Of a DNA stretch of 64,000 nt, positions 1-8,096 are shown piece after piece. Both the position numbers and the translations under genes were made by a program. The stretch is from NCBI RefSeq assembly GCF_000154465.1, contig NZ_DS499579.1:558001-622000 (forward strand), read 5' to 3'. Origin of the DNA: Alistipes putredinis DSM 17216. Lineage in GTDB: Bacteria > Bacteroidota > Bacteroidia > Bacteroidales > Rikenellaceae. The first letter of the stretch is position 1; each line of letters opens with the position of its first letter. Below the pieces are notes generated by a model. It was not told where the DNA came from. It searched no databases and was given only the letters and a program-made list of their open reading frames with translations.

Positions 1-74
1 TCGCGGCCCGGCCGTACCTTCGGCTCCGCTGCCCGTCCATACGCATTGATTTTCTGCGTAAAAAAGGTCGAAAG

Positions 75-105
75 TTTGCAGATTGCCGATTTCTTCCTAT
101 CTTTG
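75..105 (+). promoter_or_regulatory. rpsA promoter
   Basis: A TTTG at 75-78 and TATCTTTG at 98-105 are separated by 19 bp, which fits the Bacteroidetes primary sigma factor consensus TTTG-N19/20-TAnnTTTG. Transcription would start near 110, leaving a leader of about 80 nt before the rpsA start codon. Confidence 0.75.
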
Positions 106-189
106 CACTCCCCGTATGCGCACGATGCGCGAGGGGAGTGTTTTATTATTAACCATTTAACGAGCGATTGCATCGCATTTAATTTCCAC

Positions 190-1989
190 ATGGAAGAAGC
201 AAAAAAAGTTGCAAACGAGAACTTTGACTGGAACGCGTTTGAAAACGACCTGGGCGTTTACGACCAGCCCAAAGAGCAGATCGGCGAGGCTTATGACAAG
301 ACTCTTTCGAACATCGCCGCAAACGAGGTGACCGAAGGTACGGTCATCGGTATCAACAAGCGCGAAGTGGTCGTCAATATCGGCTACAAGAGCGAGGGTA
401 TCATCCCCATTTCGGAGTTCCGTTACAACCCGGATCTGAAGGTCGGCGACAAGATCGAGGTTTACGTCGAGTCTGCCGAGGATAAGAACGGTCAGCTGGC
501 TCTTTCGCACAAGAAAGCGCGTCAGCTCAAGTCGTGGGATCGTGTGAACGAGGCCCTCGAGAAGGACGAAATCATCAAGGGTTACATCAAGTGCCGCACC
601 AAGGGCGGTATGATCGTCGATGTATTCGGCATCGAGGCCTTCCTGCCGGGTTCGCAGATCGACGTGAAGCCGATCCGCGACTACGATGTATATGTAGATA
701 AGACGATGGAGTTCAAGGTTGTGAAGATCAACCAGGAGTTCCGTAACGTCGTCGTTTCGCACAAGGCGCTGATCGAGGCCGAGCTCGAGGCGCAGAAGCA
801 GGTAATCATGTCGAAGCTCGAGAAGGGCCAGATCCTCGAGGGTACGGTCAAGAACATCACTTCGTACGGCGTGTTCGTCGATCTGGGCGGCGTGGACGGT
901 CTGATCCACATCACCGACCTGTCGTGGGGCCGCGTCAATCACCCCGAAGAGATCGTTTCGCTCGACGAGAAGATCCGCGTGGTTATCCTCGACTTCGACG
1001 ATGCCAAGAAGCGTATCGCACTGGGTCTGAAGCAGCTCGCTCCGCACCCTTGGGAGGCGCTGGATCCCAACCTGAAGGTGGGCGACCACGTGAAGGGCAA
1101 GGTTGTCGTGATGGCCGACTACGGCGCGTTCGTCGAGATCGCACCGGGTGTCGAGGGTCTGATCCACGTATCGGAGATGTCCTGGAGCCAGCACCTGCGT
1201 TCGGCACAGGATTTCATGAAGGTGGGCGACGAGGTAGAGGCAGTCATCCTGACCCTCGACCGTAACGAGCGCAAAATGTCGCTGGGCATCAAGCAGCTTA
1301 CTCCCGATCCCTGGGCCGATATCGAAACCCGCTATCCCGTAGGTACGAAATGCAAGGCCAAGGTTCGCAACTTCACCAATTTCGGCGTGTTCGTCGAGAT
1401 TGAGGAGGGTATCGACGGCCTGATCCATATTTCCGACTTGAGCTGGACCAAGAAGATCAAGCATCCGGGTGAATTTACGTCGGTAGGCGCCGAGATCGAG
1501 GTCGTAGTGCTGGAGGTCGATAAGGAGAACCGTCGTCTGTCGCTGGGCCACAAACAGCTTGAGGAGAATCCCTGGAACGAGTTCGAGGGTCAGTTCGCAG
1601 TGGACAGCGTACACGAAGGTACGATTACCGAGATGACCGACAAGGGTGCCGTCGTATCGCTGGGCGAAAACGTCGAGGGCTTCGCTCCGATGCGTCAGCT
1701 GGTGAAAGAGGACGGCACGACGGCGACGGTCGGCGAGAAACTGCCGTTCAAGGTGATCGAATTCTCGAAGGCTACCAAGCGCATCACGCTTTCGCACACT
1801 CGTCTTTTCGAAGAGGCTAAACGTGCCGAGCGGGCCGAGCAGGCTGCCGAGAAGAAGGCTTCCGCCGAGGCTACCAAGTCTTCGATGAAGAAGATCAACG
1901 CTTCGGTCGAGAAGACCACGCTGGGTGACATCGCCGGTCTGGCCGAACTCAAGGACGCGATGGAAGCGGCTGCCAAGGAGGAGAAATAA
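190..1989 (+). CDS. rpsA: 30S ribosomal protein S1
   Basis: S1 binds mRNA on the 30S subunit and helps recruit it; this matters where Shine-Dalgarno pairing is weak, as in Bacteroidetes. The product is 599 aa with about six S1/OB repeats. Repeats 3 to 5 show the signatures LIHITDLSW, LIHVSEMSW and LIHISDLSW. The C-terminus (about 545-599) is a charged Ala/Lys/Glu tail. The frame is open to position 46, but the ATG at 190 (MEEAKK) is chosen because it lies downstream of the promoter at 75-105 and starts with a normal acidic S1 N-terminus. A hairpin terminator follows, so it is probably monocistronic. Confidence 0.96.
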   Translation: MEEAKKVANENFDWNAFENDLGVYDQPKEQIGEAYDKTLSNIAANEVTEGTVIGINKREVVVNIGYKSEGIIPISEFRYNPDLKVGDKIEVYVESAEDKNGQLALSHKKARQLKSWDRVNEALEKDEIIKGYIKCRTKGGMIVDVFGIEAFLPGSQIDVKPIRDYDVYVDKTMEFKVVKINQEFRNVVVSHKALIEAELEAQKQVIMSKLEKGQILEGTVKNITSYGVFVDLGGVDGLIHITDLSWGRVNHPEEIVSLDEKIRVVILDFDDAKKRIALGLKQLAPHPWEALDPNLKVGDHVKGKVVVMADYGAFVEIAPGVEGLIHVSEMSWSQHLRSAQDFMKVGDEVEAVILTLDRNERKMSLGIKQLTPDPWADIETRYPVGTKCKAKVRNFTNFGVFVEIEEGIDGLIHISDLSWTKKIKHPGEFTSVGAEIEVVVLEVDKENRRLSLGHKQLEENPWNEFEGQFAVDSVHEGTITEMTDKGAVVSLGENVEGFAPMRQLVKEDGTTATVGEKLPFKVIEFSKATKRITLSHTRLFEEAKRAERAEQAAEKKASAEATKSSMKKINASVEKTTLGDIAGLAELKDAMEAAAKEEK

Positions 1990-2010
1990 TCCTTGATCGC
2001 ATGGATGAGA

Positions 2011-2040
2011 AAATCCCCGACCGCGAGGCCGGGGATTTTT
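2011..2040 (+). terminator. Rho-independent terminator after rpsA
   Basis: The inverted repeat AAATCCCCG...CGGGGATTT is followed by a T run. It begins about 20 bp past the rpsA stop codon. Confidence 0.85.
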
Positions 2041-2258
2041 CGTCGGTGCACGCGCCGGTTCCTGCGGAAACGACCGATTTTGCCGGTTCGTGCCGACCGG
2101 TTTTCAGGCGATCGGGCTGTCCGTGTCGGTTTGCAGCGGGGGCGGTCGATTCCTTCGCGACCGTACCGGTTCGTGCAGGCGTATCGGAGCCTGATCCCAT
2201 AGGCTCCTTCGGTCCGGTGAAATTCGGCATTGACAGGAGATTTTGGGCGTCGTATTAT

Positions 2259-2921
2259 TTATAGGTCGGTGCGTGCGGCTTCCCGTTCCGTCCGGTAGCG
2301 GCGGATGTCGTCGATCGAAACGATCGGAAAGTCGTGTTCGCAGGCGAAAGCTACCACTTCGGGCAGCCGAGCCATGGTGCCGTCTTCGTTGGTGAGTTCG
2401 CACAGGACGGCGCAGGGTGGCAGTCCCGCGAGTTTTGTCAGATCGACACTTCCTTCGGTGTGCCCTCCGCGTTCGAGTACGCCGCCGCTGCGGGCCGCCA
2501 GAGGGAAGACGTGGCCGGGGCGGGCGAGCGATTCGGGACGGGCGTCGGGTGCAACGGCCGTTCGGATCGTGCGGATGCGGTCGGCGGCCGAAACGCCTGT
2601 CGTGATGCCTTCCGCCGCCTCTATCGACACGGTGAATGCCGTACCGTAGCGGCTCGTATTGACGGTGGACATCGGGGGCAGGTCGAGTTGCCGGACCCGC
2701 TCTTCGGTCAGACAGAGGCATACGATGCCACTGCATCGGCGGATCATCAGGGCCATCTGTTCGACGGTCATATTTGTCGCGGCAAAGATCAGATCGCCTT
2801 CGTTCTCTCTGTTTTCATCGTCAACCAGCAGGATTCCGCGGCCTTGGCGGAGGCTTTCTGCGGCTCGTTCGACCCGTTCGGCAGCCGTGCCGTAACGGGA
2901 TAATAGATTTTCTCGTTCCAT
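2259..2921 (-). CDS. ribB: 3,4-dihydroxy-2-butanone 4-phosphate synthase
   Basis: RibB converts ribulose 5-phosphate to 3,4-dihydroxy-2-butanone 4-phosphate plus formate, supplying the four-carbon unit of riboflavin. The 220-aa product is the single-domain size of RibB; there is no GTP cyclohydrolase II domain as in RibBA fusions. The acidic metal and substrate loop DDENRENEGD is at residues 34-43, and the family signature GHTEGSVDL is near residue 160. The frame runs upstream to 3116, but the ATG at 2921 gives the normal N-terminus. It is divergent from an AraC-type regulator with only about 100 bp between them, so that protein may control it. I see no FMN riboswitch in so short a leader. 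Confidence 0.93.
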   Translation of the reverse strand: MERENLLSRYGTAAERVERAAESLRQGRGILLVDDENRENEGDLIFAATNMTVEQMALMIRRCSGIVCLCLTEERVRQLDLPPMSTVNTSRYGTAFTVSIEAAEGITTGVSAADRIRTIRTAVAPDARPESLARPGHVFPLAARSGGVLERGGHTEGSVDLTKLAGLPPCAVLCELTNEDGTMARLPEVVAFACEHDFPIVSIDDIRRYRTEREAARTDL

Positions 2922-2939
2922 GAGTTCGTTTGTTTCCGA

Positions 2940-3009
2940 CAAAAATAGGGGGAACGAGCCGTTGTGAAATGTATTATATTTGCGGATAGATATACTATAT
3001 TTGCAGATA
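2940..3009. promoter_or_regulatory. Divergent ribB/araC-type promoter region with 21-bp-spaced direct repeat
   Basis: Two near-identical 14-bp boxes, TATATTTGCGGATA at 2975-2988 and TATATTTGCAGATA at 2996-3009, lie in direct orientation exactly 21 bp apart. Each contains a TAnnTTTG -7 box facing the regulator gene. On the other strand CAAAAATA at 2940-2947 reads as TATTTTTG, a possible -7 box for ribB. A two-turn direct repeat is the spacing AraC-family proteins often bind, so it may be both promoter and operator. Confidence 0.5.
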
Positions 3010-3023
3010 AACTTTCTTTTTTG

Positions 3024-3908
3024 ATGAAAATTCTCGAACGGCGTATTCTCCACGATCCCGGCACGGCTTTCAGCCATATCCGTTACGGGCAGTTCTCGCT
3101 GCCGTGTCATGCCCATGTCGAATTCGAACTCATGTACATCACTTCGGGCCGGGGGTTGCAGTTCGCCGGCGATGGGGTGGAACCTTATCGGGCCGGGGAT
3201 TTGGCGCTGTTAGGCAGCGGGCTGCCTCATTTCCATCTGTGCGACCGGGTGCGCCTGGGAGGGGACGGCGAAGCGAGTTCGGGCGAGGTTCTGCAATTTC
3301 CGCCCGACCTGTTCCCGCAGAATATGGAGCGTCTGGGGGATTATGCCGAAATCCGCAGATTGCTGGAGTGCAGTCGCAGGGGGATTCGTTTCGGCGACCG
3401 GGTGCTGGCGGCCGAGGTCGGCCGCCTGGTCCGCTCGGTCGATGCGTTGTCGGGTACGGAGCGGCTGGTGCGTCTGTATGAGATTCTCGGACGGTTGGCA
3501 CGCTGTGCGGATTACCGGTTGATTTCGCCGGCCGAATGTGTATGCCGGGCTTCGTGGTGTCCCGGATCGCCCATGGATGCCGTCGAAGGTTATCTGGCGG
3601 CCCATTTCCGCGAGCGGGTTTCGCTGTCCGCGCTCGCAGCGGCGGCAGGCCGGAATCCGGCGGCACTGTGCCGTTATTTTCGGGAGAGGACGGGTAAGAC
3701 ACCGTTCGAATACCTGGCGGAAATGCGCATCGGACACGCGGTGCGGTTGCTGAAACATTCCGATCTGACCTGTTCGCAGATCGCTTATGAGTCGGGGTTC
3801 AACAGCTATGCACTGTTCGTGAGGCAGTTCCGCCGCATAACGGGGATGACGCCCGATCGGTACCGGCGGGAAATCTCGCTGGAAGTCGGTTACTCCCGGA
3901 CTTTGTAA
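3024..3908 (+). CDS. AraC-family transcriptional regulator
   Basis: The 294-aa product has a cupin-like N-terminal sensing half (SLPCHAHVEFELMYITSG, about 15-45) and a C-terminal AraC DNA-binding domain (about 195-290). The latter has two helix-turn-helix units: SLSALAAAAGRNPAALCRYF, then the signature IAYESGFNSYALFVRQFRR followed by TGMTPDRYRR. The ATG at 3024 is preferred over one at 2964, which would overlap the promoter boxes. Its ligand and targets are unknown; autoregulation and control of ribB are inferred from the shared intergenic repeat. The last 19 bp overlap the end of the convergent methyltransferase gene. Confidence 0.88.
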   Translation: MKILERRILHDPGTAFSHIRYGQFSLPCHAHVEFELMYITSGRGLQFAGDGVEPYRAGDLALLGSGLPHFHLCDRVRLGGDGEASSGEVLQFPPDLFPQNMERLGDYAEIRRLLECSRRGIRFGDRVLAAEVGRLVRSVDALSGTERLVRLYEILGRLARCADYRLISPAECVCRASWCPGSPMDAVEGYLAAHFRERVSLSALAAAAGRNPAALCRYFRERTGKTPFEYLAEMRIGHAVRLLKHSDLTCSQIAYESGFNSYALFVRQFRRITGMTPDRYRREISLEVGYSRTL

Positions 3909-4669
3909 ACGACGTAAATATGGTCGTCGGGCAGGGCGTAGAGACGGCGCTCGGCTTCGGTGAGCGAGGCTGCGAAGTCGATGTCGGCGACTTCGAATCC
4001 GGCACTGCGCAGCCGGTCGGCGTAGTCGCGGCCGTAGATGCGCCGGTGATCGTACTGGCCGAAGACGCGGGTCCGTTCTGCAGGGTCGGTGATCGTGTCG
4101 TCTTCGAAGGTCTCTTTGCGCGACGAATCCATCGGCGACAGGACGATGCCCCAGCCGCCGGGTTTCAGGATACGGTGGAGTTCGCGCAGCGCCTGCCGGT
4201 CGTCTTCGACATGTTCCAGGATGTGATTGCAGATCACCACGTCCGTAAAATCGTCCTCGAGGGGAATGTGCTGCACGTCGAAATGCATATCGGCCAGCGG
4301 ACTTTCGAGGTCGGCGGTGAGGTACAGGCCCGGGTGACCGTCGTAATGTTTGCGCAGTTTGCGCATCAGGCACACTTCGGGAGCGATGTGCAGGATGCGG
4401 GGGTACGCGGTCAGCAGGTCGGTTTCGCGTTGCAGGTAGAGCCATAGCAGGCGGTGCCGTTCGAGCGAGAGGCAGCGGGGGCAGAGGGCGTTCGGACGGG
4501 AGTGGACGTAGCCGTAGGGCAGGAACTTGCGCCGCCGGGTGCCGCAGACGGGACATTCGACGCCCCGGCCGATATAAAACCATCCCAGCACCGGAACCGA
4601 TATTCCGGCGATGCGTTGCAGAAACGTGCGGGGCAGGTGGTTGAGTGCCCAGCGAATCAGCCTTTTCAT
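3890..4669 (-). CDS. Class I SAM-dependent methyltransferase with N-terminal Cys4 motif
   Basis: The 259-aa product has two CxxC pairs near its N-terminus (C39/C42 in CPVCG and C63/C66 in CPRC), a likely zinc-binding unit, followed by a Methyltransf_11-type Rossmann domain. Visible motifs are ILHIAPE, LTADLESPLAD, DVVICNHILEHVEDD and LHRILKPGG. The substrate cannot be read from the sequence. The start lies 1 nt after the xseB stop codon, so it is almost certainly translated from the xseA-xseB transcript. The 3' end overlaps the convergent AraC-type gene by 19 bp. In other genomes such proteins are annotated only as methyltransferases. Confidence 0.85.
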   Translation of the reverse strand: MKRLIRWALNHLPRTFLQRIAGISVPVLGWFYIGRGVECPVCGTRRRKFLPYGYVHSRPNALCPRCLSLERHRLLWLYLQRETDLLTAYPRILHIAPEVCLMRKLRKHYDGHPGLYLTADLESPLADMHFDVQHIPLEDDFTDVVICNHILEHVEDDRQALRELHRILKPGGWGIVLSPMDSSRKETFEDDTITDPAERTRVFGQYDHRRIYGRDYADRLRSAGFEVADIDFAASLTEAERRLYALPDDHIYVVYKVRE

Positions 4670-4670
4670 C

Positions 4671-4859
4671 TTATTCGGAGATTTTTTTCAGCTCCTCTTC
4701 CGTCCGGTGCAGCCGCTCCTTGCAGAGGGCGATCAGTTCGGTAGCCCGCTTGACCTCCTTGGTCAGCGAATCGACGGTCATCTCTTCGCGGCGGAAGCGG
4801 TCGAGGATCTGCTCGATTTCGTTCATCGCTTCGGTATAGGTAATCTCTTTCTTTGCCAT
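4671..4859 (-). CDS. xseB: Exodeoxyribonuclease VII small subunit
   Basis: The 62-aa helical protein matches the XseB family: ITYTEAMNEIEQILDRFRREEMTVDSL followed by a second helix ending TEEELKKI. In exonuclease VII several small subunits wrap the XseA helices, and the enzyme degrades single-stranded DNA from both ends. It lies 13 nt downstream of xseA, the standard operon order, and 1 nt upstream of a methyltransferase gene. Only part of that pattern is quoted here; the length is normal for the family. Confidence 0.93.
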   Translation of the reverse strand: MAKKEITYTEAMNEIEQILDRFRREEMTVDSLTKEVKRATELIALCKERLHRTEEELKKISE

Positions 4860-4872
4860 ATTGTCAGGTTGC

Positions 4873-6099
4873 TTATTTTACGGTTGCATCGAATGTGCCG
4901 TCGGACAGTTCCACCCGCAGAGTGTCGCCGGAGGAAAGCCCTTTGGCCGAAGTGACGGTTTCATCGCCCCGGTGTACGATGGCGAACCCCAGCGAGAGAA
5001 TATGTTCGGGCGAACGGCTTGCGATCAGCTCTTCGGCGGTCGTGAGCCGTGTGTGTTGCCGCCGCAGGAGCTCGCCGACAGCGGTCGAAAGCTCATCGCT
5101 CCAGCGGGAGAGCTGTTCGTTGCGACGCAGGAGCAGGAGGGCGCTTTGATGCGCGATTTCGCTGCCGAGCTCCGCGAGCCGCAGTTCATGGCGGCGGAAG
5201 ATGCCCGCCGAGGCGTCACGCAGTTGCAGTGCGGCGGTGTCGAGCCATCCCTCGACGCCCGTCATCCGTTCGACGAGCCATCCGGCGACGGCCGTCGGGG
5301 TTTTAAGTGCCGTGTGGGCCACCATGTCCGCGACGCTCGTATCCTTGTCGTGGCCGATGCCCGTGAGGATCGGCAGGGGAAACTGGGCGATGTGGGCGCA
5401 GAGGCGGTAGGCATTGAAACAGTTCAGGTCGCTGGCCGACCCGCCGCCCCGGATCAGTACGACCGCATCGAAATCGTCCATGCGGTCGGCCACGGCGTCG
5501 AGTGCCGCCACGATCGAATCCTCGGCACCGGCGCCCTGCATGAAAGCGTCGAAAAGCGTCAGGGAGAAAGCATAGGGACTTTTGCCCAACTCCTTGCAGA
5601 AATCCTGATAGCCCGCTGCCTGGCGGCTCGAAACGATGGCGATACGCTGTACTACCTGCGGCAGAGGATTTTCGCGGTTGATGTCCCAGACTCCTTCGCG
5701 CTGGAGCCGCTCGATGGTGATCTGCCGCTGTCGCTCCATGTCGCCCAGCGTGAAGGTCGGGTCGATGTCCAGGATGTTGAGCGAGAAACCGTACAGTTCG
5801 TGGTAGGAGATCATCACCCGGGCCAGGATGCGGATGCCTGCGGCCAGTCGCTGACCCGTTTCGGCCTCGAAATAGCCGGCGATGCGGGCGTAAGCCGTGC
5901 GCCAGATGACCGCCCGGGCCTGCGAGAGCGGCACGCCGTTGTCGCCACCCTTTTCGACCAGTTCGAGGTAGCAATGCCCCGAATAGTTGATTTTGATCTC
6001 CGCGATTTCGGCACTGACCCATACGGGCAGGGCGAACGCTTCGTCGAGCGTCGCTTTGACGAGCTTTTGGAGCTGGGAGAGTGTCAGGTGGTTTTGCAT
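4873..6099 (-). CDS. xseA: Exodeoxyribonuclease VII large subunit
   Basis: XseA is the catalytic subunit of exonuclease VII, which cuts single-stranded DNA into short oligonucleotides during repair. The 408-aa product has an N-terminal OB fold (LTLSQLQKLVKATLDEAF, then AVIW) and the nuclease core, with the hallmark DFDAVVLIRGGGSASDLNCF and the following GIGHDKDTSVADMVAH. The frame is open to 6198, but the upstream residues are translated repeat DNA, so the ATG at 6099 (MQNHLTL) is chosen. A TATCTTTG -7 box ends only 5 nt upstream of that ATG, which suggests a nearly leaderless mRNA. Confidence 0.93.
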   Translation of the reverse strand: MQNHLTLSQLQKLVKATLDEAFALPVWVSAEIAEIKINYSGHCYLELVEKGGDNGVPLSQARAVIWRTAYARIAGYFEAETGQRLAAGIRILARVMISYHELYGFSLNILDIDPTFTLGDMERQRQITIERLQREGVWDINRENPLPQVVQRIAIVSSRQAAGYQDFCKELGKSPYAFSLTLFDAFMQGAGAEDSIVAALDAVADRMDDFDAVVLIRGGGSASDLNCFNAYRLCAHIAQFPLPILTGIGHDKDTSVADMVAHTALKTPTAVAGWLVERMTGVEGWLDTAALQLRDASAGIFRRHELRLAELGSEIAHQSALLLLRRNEQLSRWSDELSTAVGELLRRQHTRLTTAEELIASRSPEHILSLGFAIVHRGDETVTSAKGLSSGDTLRVELSDGTFDATVK

Positions 6100-6104
6100 G
6101 ACGA

Positions 6105-6231
6105 CAAAGATAGTGAAAGCCGGGAAAAAACGGGAACTTGTTCCCAGTTTTCCGAGGCGAATCCTATCTTCTGCAAAGATAGTGAAAGGTGAGAGCAATC
6201 GTGCGGGCTTGCACGCAAAGATTGCCGAACC
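6105..6231 (-). repeat. Promoter-bearing interspersed repeat array upstream of xseA
   Basis: Two copies of the TTTCACTATCTTTG element read toward xseA, with -7 boxes at 6105-6112 and 6174-6181 (69 bp apart). The outer copy continues into AGAAGATAGG to form an inverted repeat around the box. The segment 6174-6231 matches 51241-51298 on the other strand at 57 of 58 positions. The spacer between the two copies resembles the one at 51165-51217. Confidence 0.8.
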
Positions 6232-6578
6232 GCCTCCGATCTTGAGCGAAGATAACGGAAGAAGGGCGATGCACCGAACTTAATTATGGGTTTTCCGTCT
6301 TTTCGCCGGGCAGAGTCGGCTGGCGTCCTTTGCGCTCGTTTTGATCTCCGGTGGTTCGAGCTTGTGCGGACCGTGCTCTCTTTTCTGCGAGGGCGGCGAA
6401 TCTCGGTCCGGCAGGTCGATCGTTTGGGGACGGTCGGTTTCCGGGGATGGCGCCGTCGGTCTGCCGTGCGACGGTCGTTGTGTTCGACTTTGGGTTGGGA
6501 TCGTCAGAATTTCGGAAATCGGGCATGATACCCACTGCGAAGTGCGGTCGGGGCGGGGACAGTAGGTGCCGACCGTTG
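6232..6578. other. Intergenic region without a supported gene
   Basis: Several overlapping open frames of about 70 to 110 codons exist on both strands, but none has a recognisable product, signal peptide or plausible start context. A degenerate copy of the repeat element lies near 6233-6255 (GATCTTGAGCGAAGATAA). Nothing else is evident. The menA and xseA transcripts both run leftward here, so this holds the xseA promoter and the menA 3' flank. Confidence 0.5.
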
Positions 6579-7481
6579 TTAGCACAGGATTTTGTCGAGC
6601 AGGATGCCTGCGGTCAGCAGGGCGCCGAAGAGCAGGATGTTGCGGGCCGTTTCGCCGAGGCAGACGTTCAGTTCTTCGCCGTGGTCGATGCGTACCATCT
6701 TGCGCCATGTGGCGATATGGACTGCAAGGTAGGGCAGAGGCAGCAGAGCTGCGGCGATACGGCCTTCGGCCAACAGCGAGAGGCACAGCAGGATGGCTCC
6801 TGTGCCCAGAACCAGGTAACCCCAGCGTCCCGCTGCGGCTCCGAGGCAGACGACGATCGTGCGCTTGTTGCAGCGGCGGTCCTCCTCCCGGTCGCGGAAA
6901 TTGTTAATCATGAGCATCGTGTCGATCACCATGCCGCAGGCCAGTCCGACTACGGCGGTTTCTCCGCTCCACCCTCCGCACTGGAGGTAGTAGGTGAATC
7001 CGACGGGAATCAGGCCGAAGAAAAGGATGACGGCTATGTCGCCCATACCGTGATAGGCCAGCGGCCACGGGCCTGCCGTGTAAAAATAGGCGAAGACAAT
7101 GCAGGAGGCACCCACCAGCAGGAGCCACCAGTTCCAGCCGCTGAGGGCCAGCAATCCCGCTCCGGCTGCACAGGCCGCCAGAGTGAAAGCCGCGATACCG
7201 CTCTTCATCGCCCGCAGGGTGATGTAGCCTTTGGCGAAAGCGCGGTCGGGACCCAGTCGGTCGGGGCGGTCGGCTCCCTTCAAAAAGTCGCAGAGATCAT
7301 TGACCAGATTGGCCGTACACTGCATCGTCACGGCGAAGACAAGACACAGCAGAGCGACGACCGGGCGGAAGCCGCCGTCGGTGAAGGCCAGGGCCGATCC
7401 GATGAGAATGAGGATGACGGAATTCCCCAGACTGTACGGCCGGATGGCCAGAATCCATGCGGAGAGTGAGTTCGTTTTCAA
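6579..7481 (-). CDS. menA: 1,4-dihydroxy-2-naphthoate polyprenyltransferase
   Basis: MenA attaches the polyprenyl tail to 1,4-dihydroxy-2-naphthoate in the membrane to make demethylmenaquinone. The 300-aa product is a UbiA-family protein with about eight or nine membrane segments. The first Asp-rich motif is NLVNDLCDFLKGADRPDRLG and the second is NNFRDREEDRRCNKRT; both bind Mg-diphosphate in this family. The start lies 22 nt after the preceding TonB_C gene, so it is the last gene of the prfA operon. The ubiE/menG gene for the next step is at 49.8 kb. Confidence 0.92.
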   Translation of the reverse strand: MKTNSLSAWILAIRPYSLGNSVILILIGSALAFTDGGFRPVVALLCLVFAVTMQCTANLVNDLCDFLKGADRPDRLGPDRAFAKGYITLRAMKSGIAAFTLAACAAGAGLLALSGWNWWLLLVGASCIVFAYFYTAGPWPLAYHGMGDIAVILFFGLIPVGFTYYLQCGGWSGETAVVGLACGMVIDTMLMINNFRDREEDRRCNKRTIVVCLGAAAGRWGYLVLGTGAILLCLSLLAEGRIAAALLPLPYLAVHIATWRKMVRIDHGEELNVCLGETARNILLFGALLTAGILLDKILC

Positions 7482-7503
7482 GTTTCGGAGGGTTTGGTCG
7501 GAT

Positions 7504-8049
7504 TTAGCGCATGATGAATTCCAAGGGACGCGGAATGCTTTTGCCTTCGGGCAGTTGTACGCGCAGAACCCCTTCGCTTTCGACCGGCTTTCCGTCGCGC
7601 ATGGCGGGCTGCCAGCGGGGTGCTTTTTCGACGGCGTCGATCACACGGCGCCGCAGCCTTCGGTCGGTCGCTTCGAGCTCGTCGGTCGGGACGGTTCTCC
7701 CGTCGGTCGTGATCTTGTAACGCAGGACTACCCGTGCAGCCGGCAGAGAATCATCCCAATCGGTCTGTTTGGAAATATAGTCGTTGAAACTGCCGTCTGC
7801 TTCCGGGAAGCGGGCCGGGGTGTCGTATCGCAGGGTGATGAGTATCACGCCGTTCGAGGCTTCTGTTCCGTATCGGGCGATGGTCTGCTCGTCGGCAGGC
7901 AGCATCTCGGTCGATTCGATGTCGCCGGGCGGAATGTTGCGGATGTCGCTTACGACCTGCCCGTTGACTACGTATATGGGGTCCTGCGCCGCAGCGGAAA
8001 AGATCCCGGTGAAGATCAGTGTGAACAGGAGTATGAGCTGTTTTTTCAT
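7504..8049 (-). CDS. Secreted protein: TonB-plug-like segment plus TonB C-terminal-like domain
   Basis: The 181-aa product begins with a signal peptide (LILLFTLIFTGIFSAAAQ). Residues of about 22-75 (YVVNGQVV, IPPGDIESTEML, ARYGTEASNGVILITL) look like the plug segment of SusC/RagA-type TonB-dependent receptors. Residues of about 95-180 look like a TonB C-terminal domain (RVVLRYKITTDGRTV, then RWQPAMRDGKPVESEGVLRVQLP). There is no N-terminal anchor of the usual TonB kind, so it is probably free in the periplasm. The role is unknown; proteins of this build occur in Bacteroidetes as M56 or TonB-family hypotheticals. It lies between an MGMT-like gene and menA. Confidence 0.7.
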   Translation of the reverse strand: MKKQLILLFTLIFTGIFSAAAQDPIYVVNGQVVSDIRNIPPGDIESTEMLPADEQTIARYGTEASNGVILITLRYDTPARFPEADGSFNDYISKQTDWDDSLPAARVVLRYKITTDGRTVPTDELEATDRRLRRRVIDAVEKAPRWQPAMRDGKPVESEGVLRVQLPEGKSIPRPLEFIMR

Positions 8050-8096
8050 ACGGTTCGTTTATCCGCAGAACGGGTTTCGGCCACGGAATATTGCTT

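Noticed and set aside
157..1797. 546-codon minus-strand ORF opposite rpsA
   Set aside because: Antisense shadow of a GC-rich gene; low-complexity product with no family.
2922..3023. FMN riboswitch for ribB
   Set aside because: The intergenic space is about 100 bp and lacks the RFN conserved blocks.
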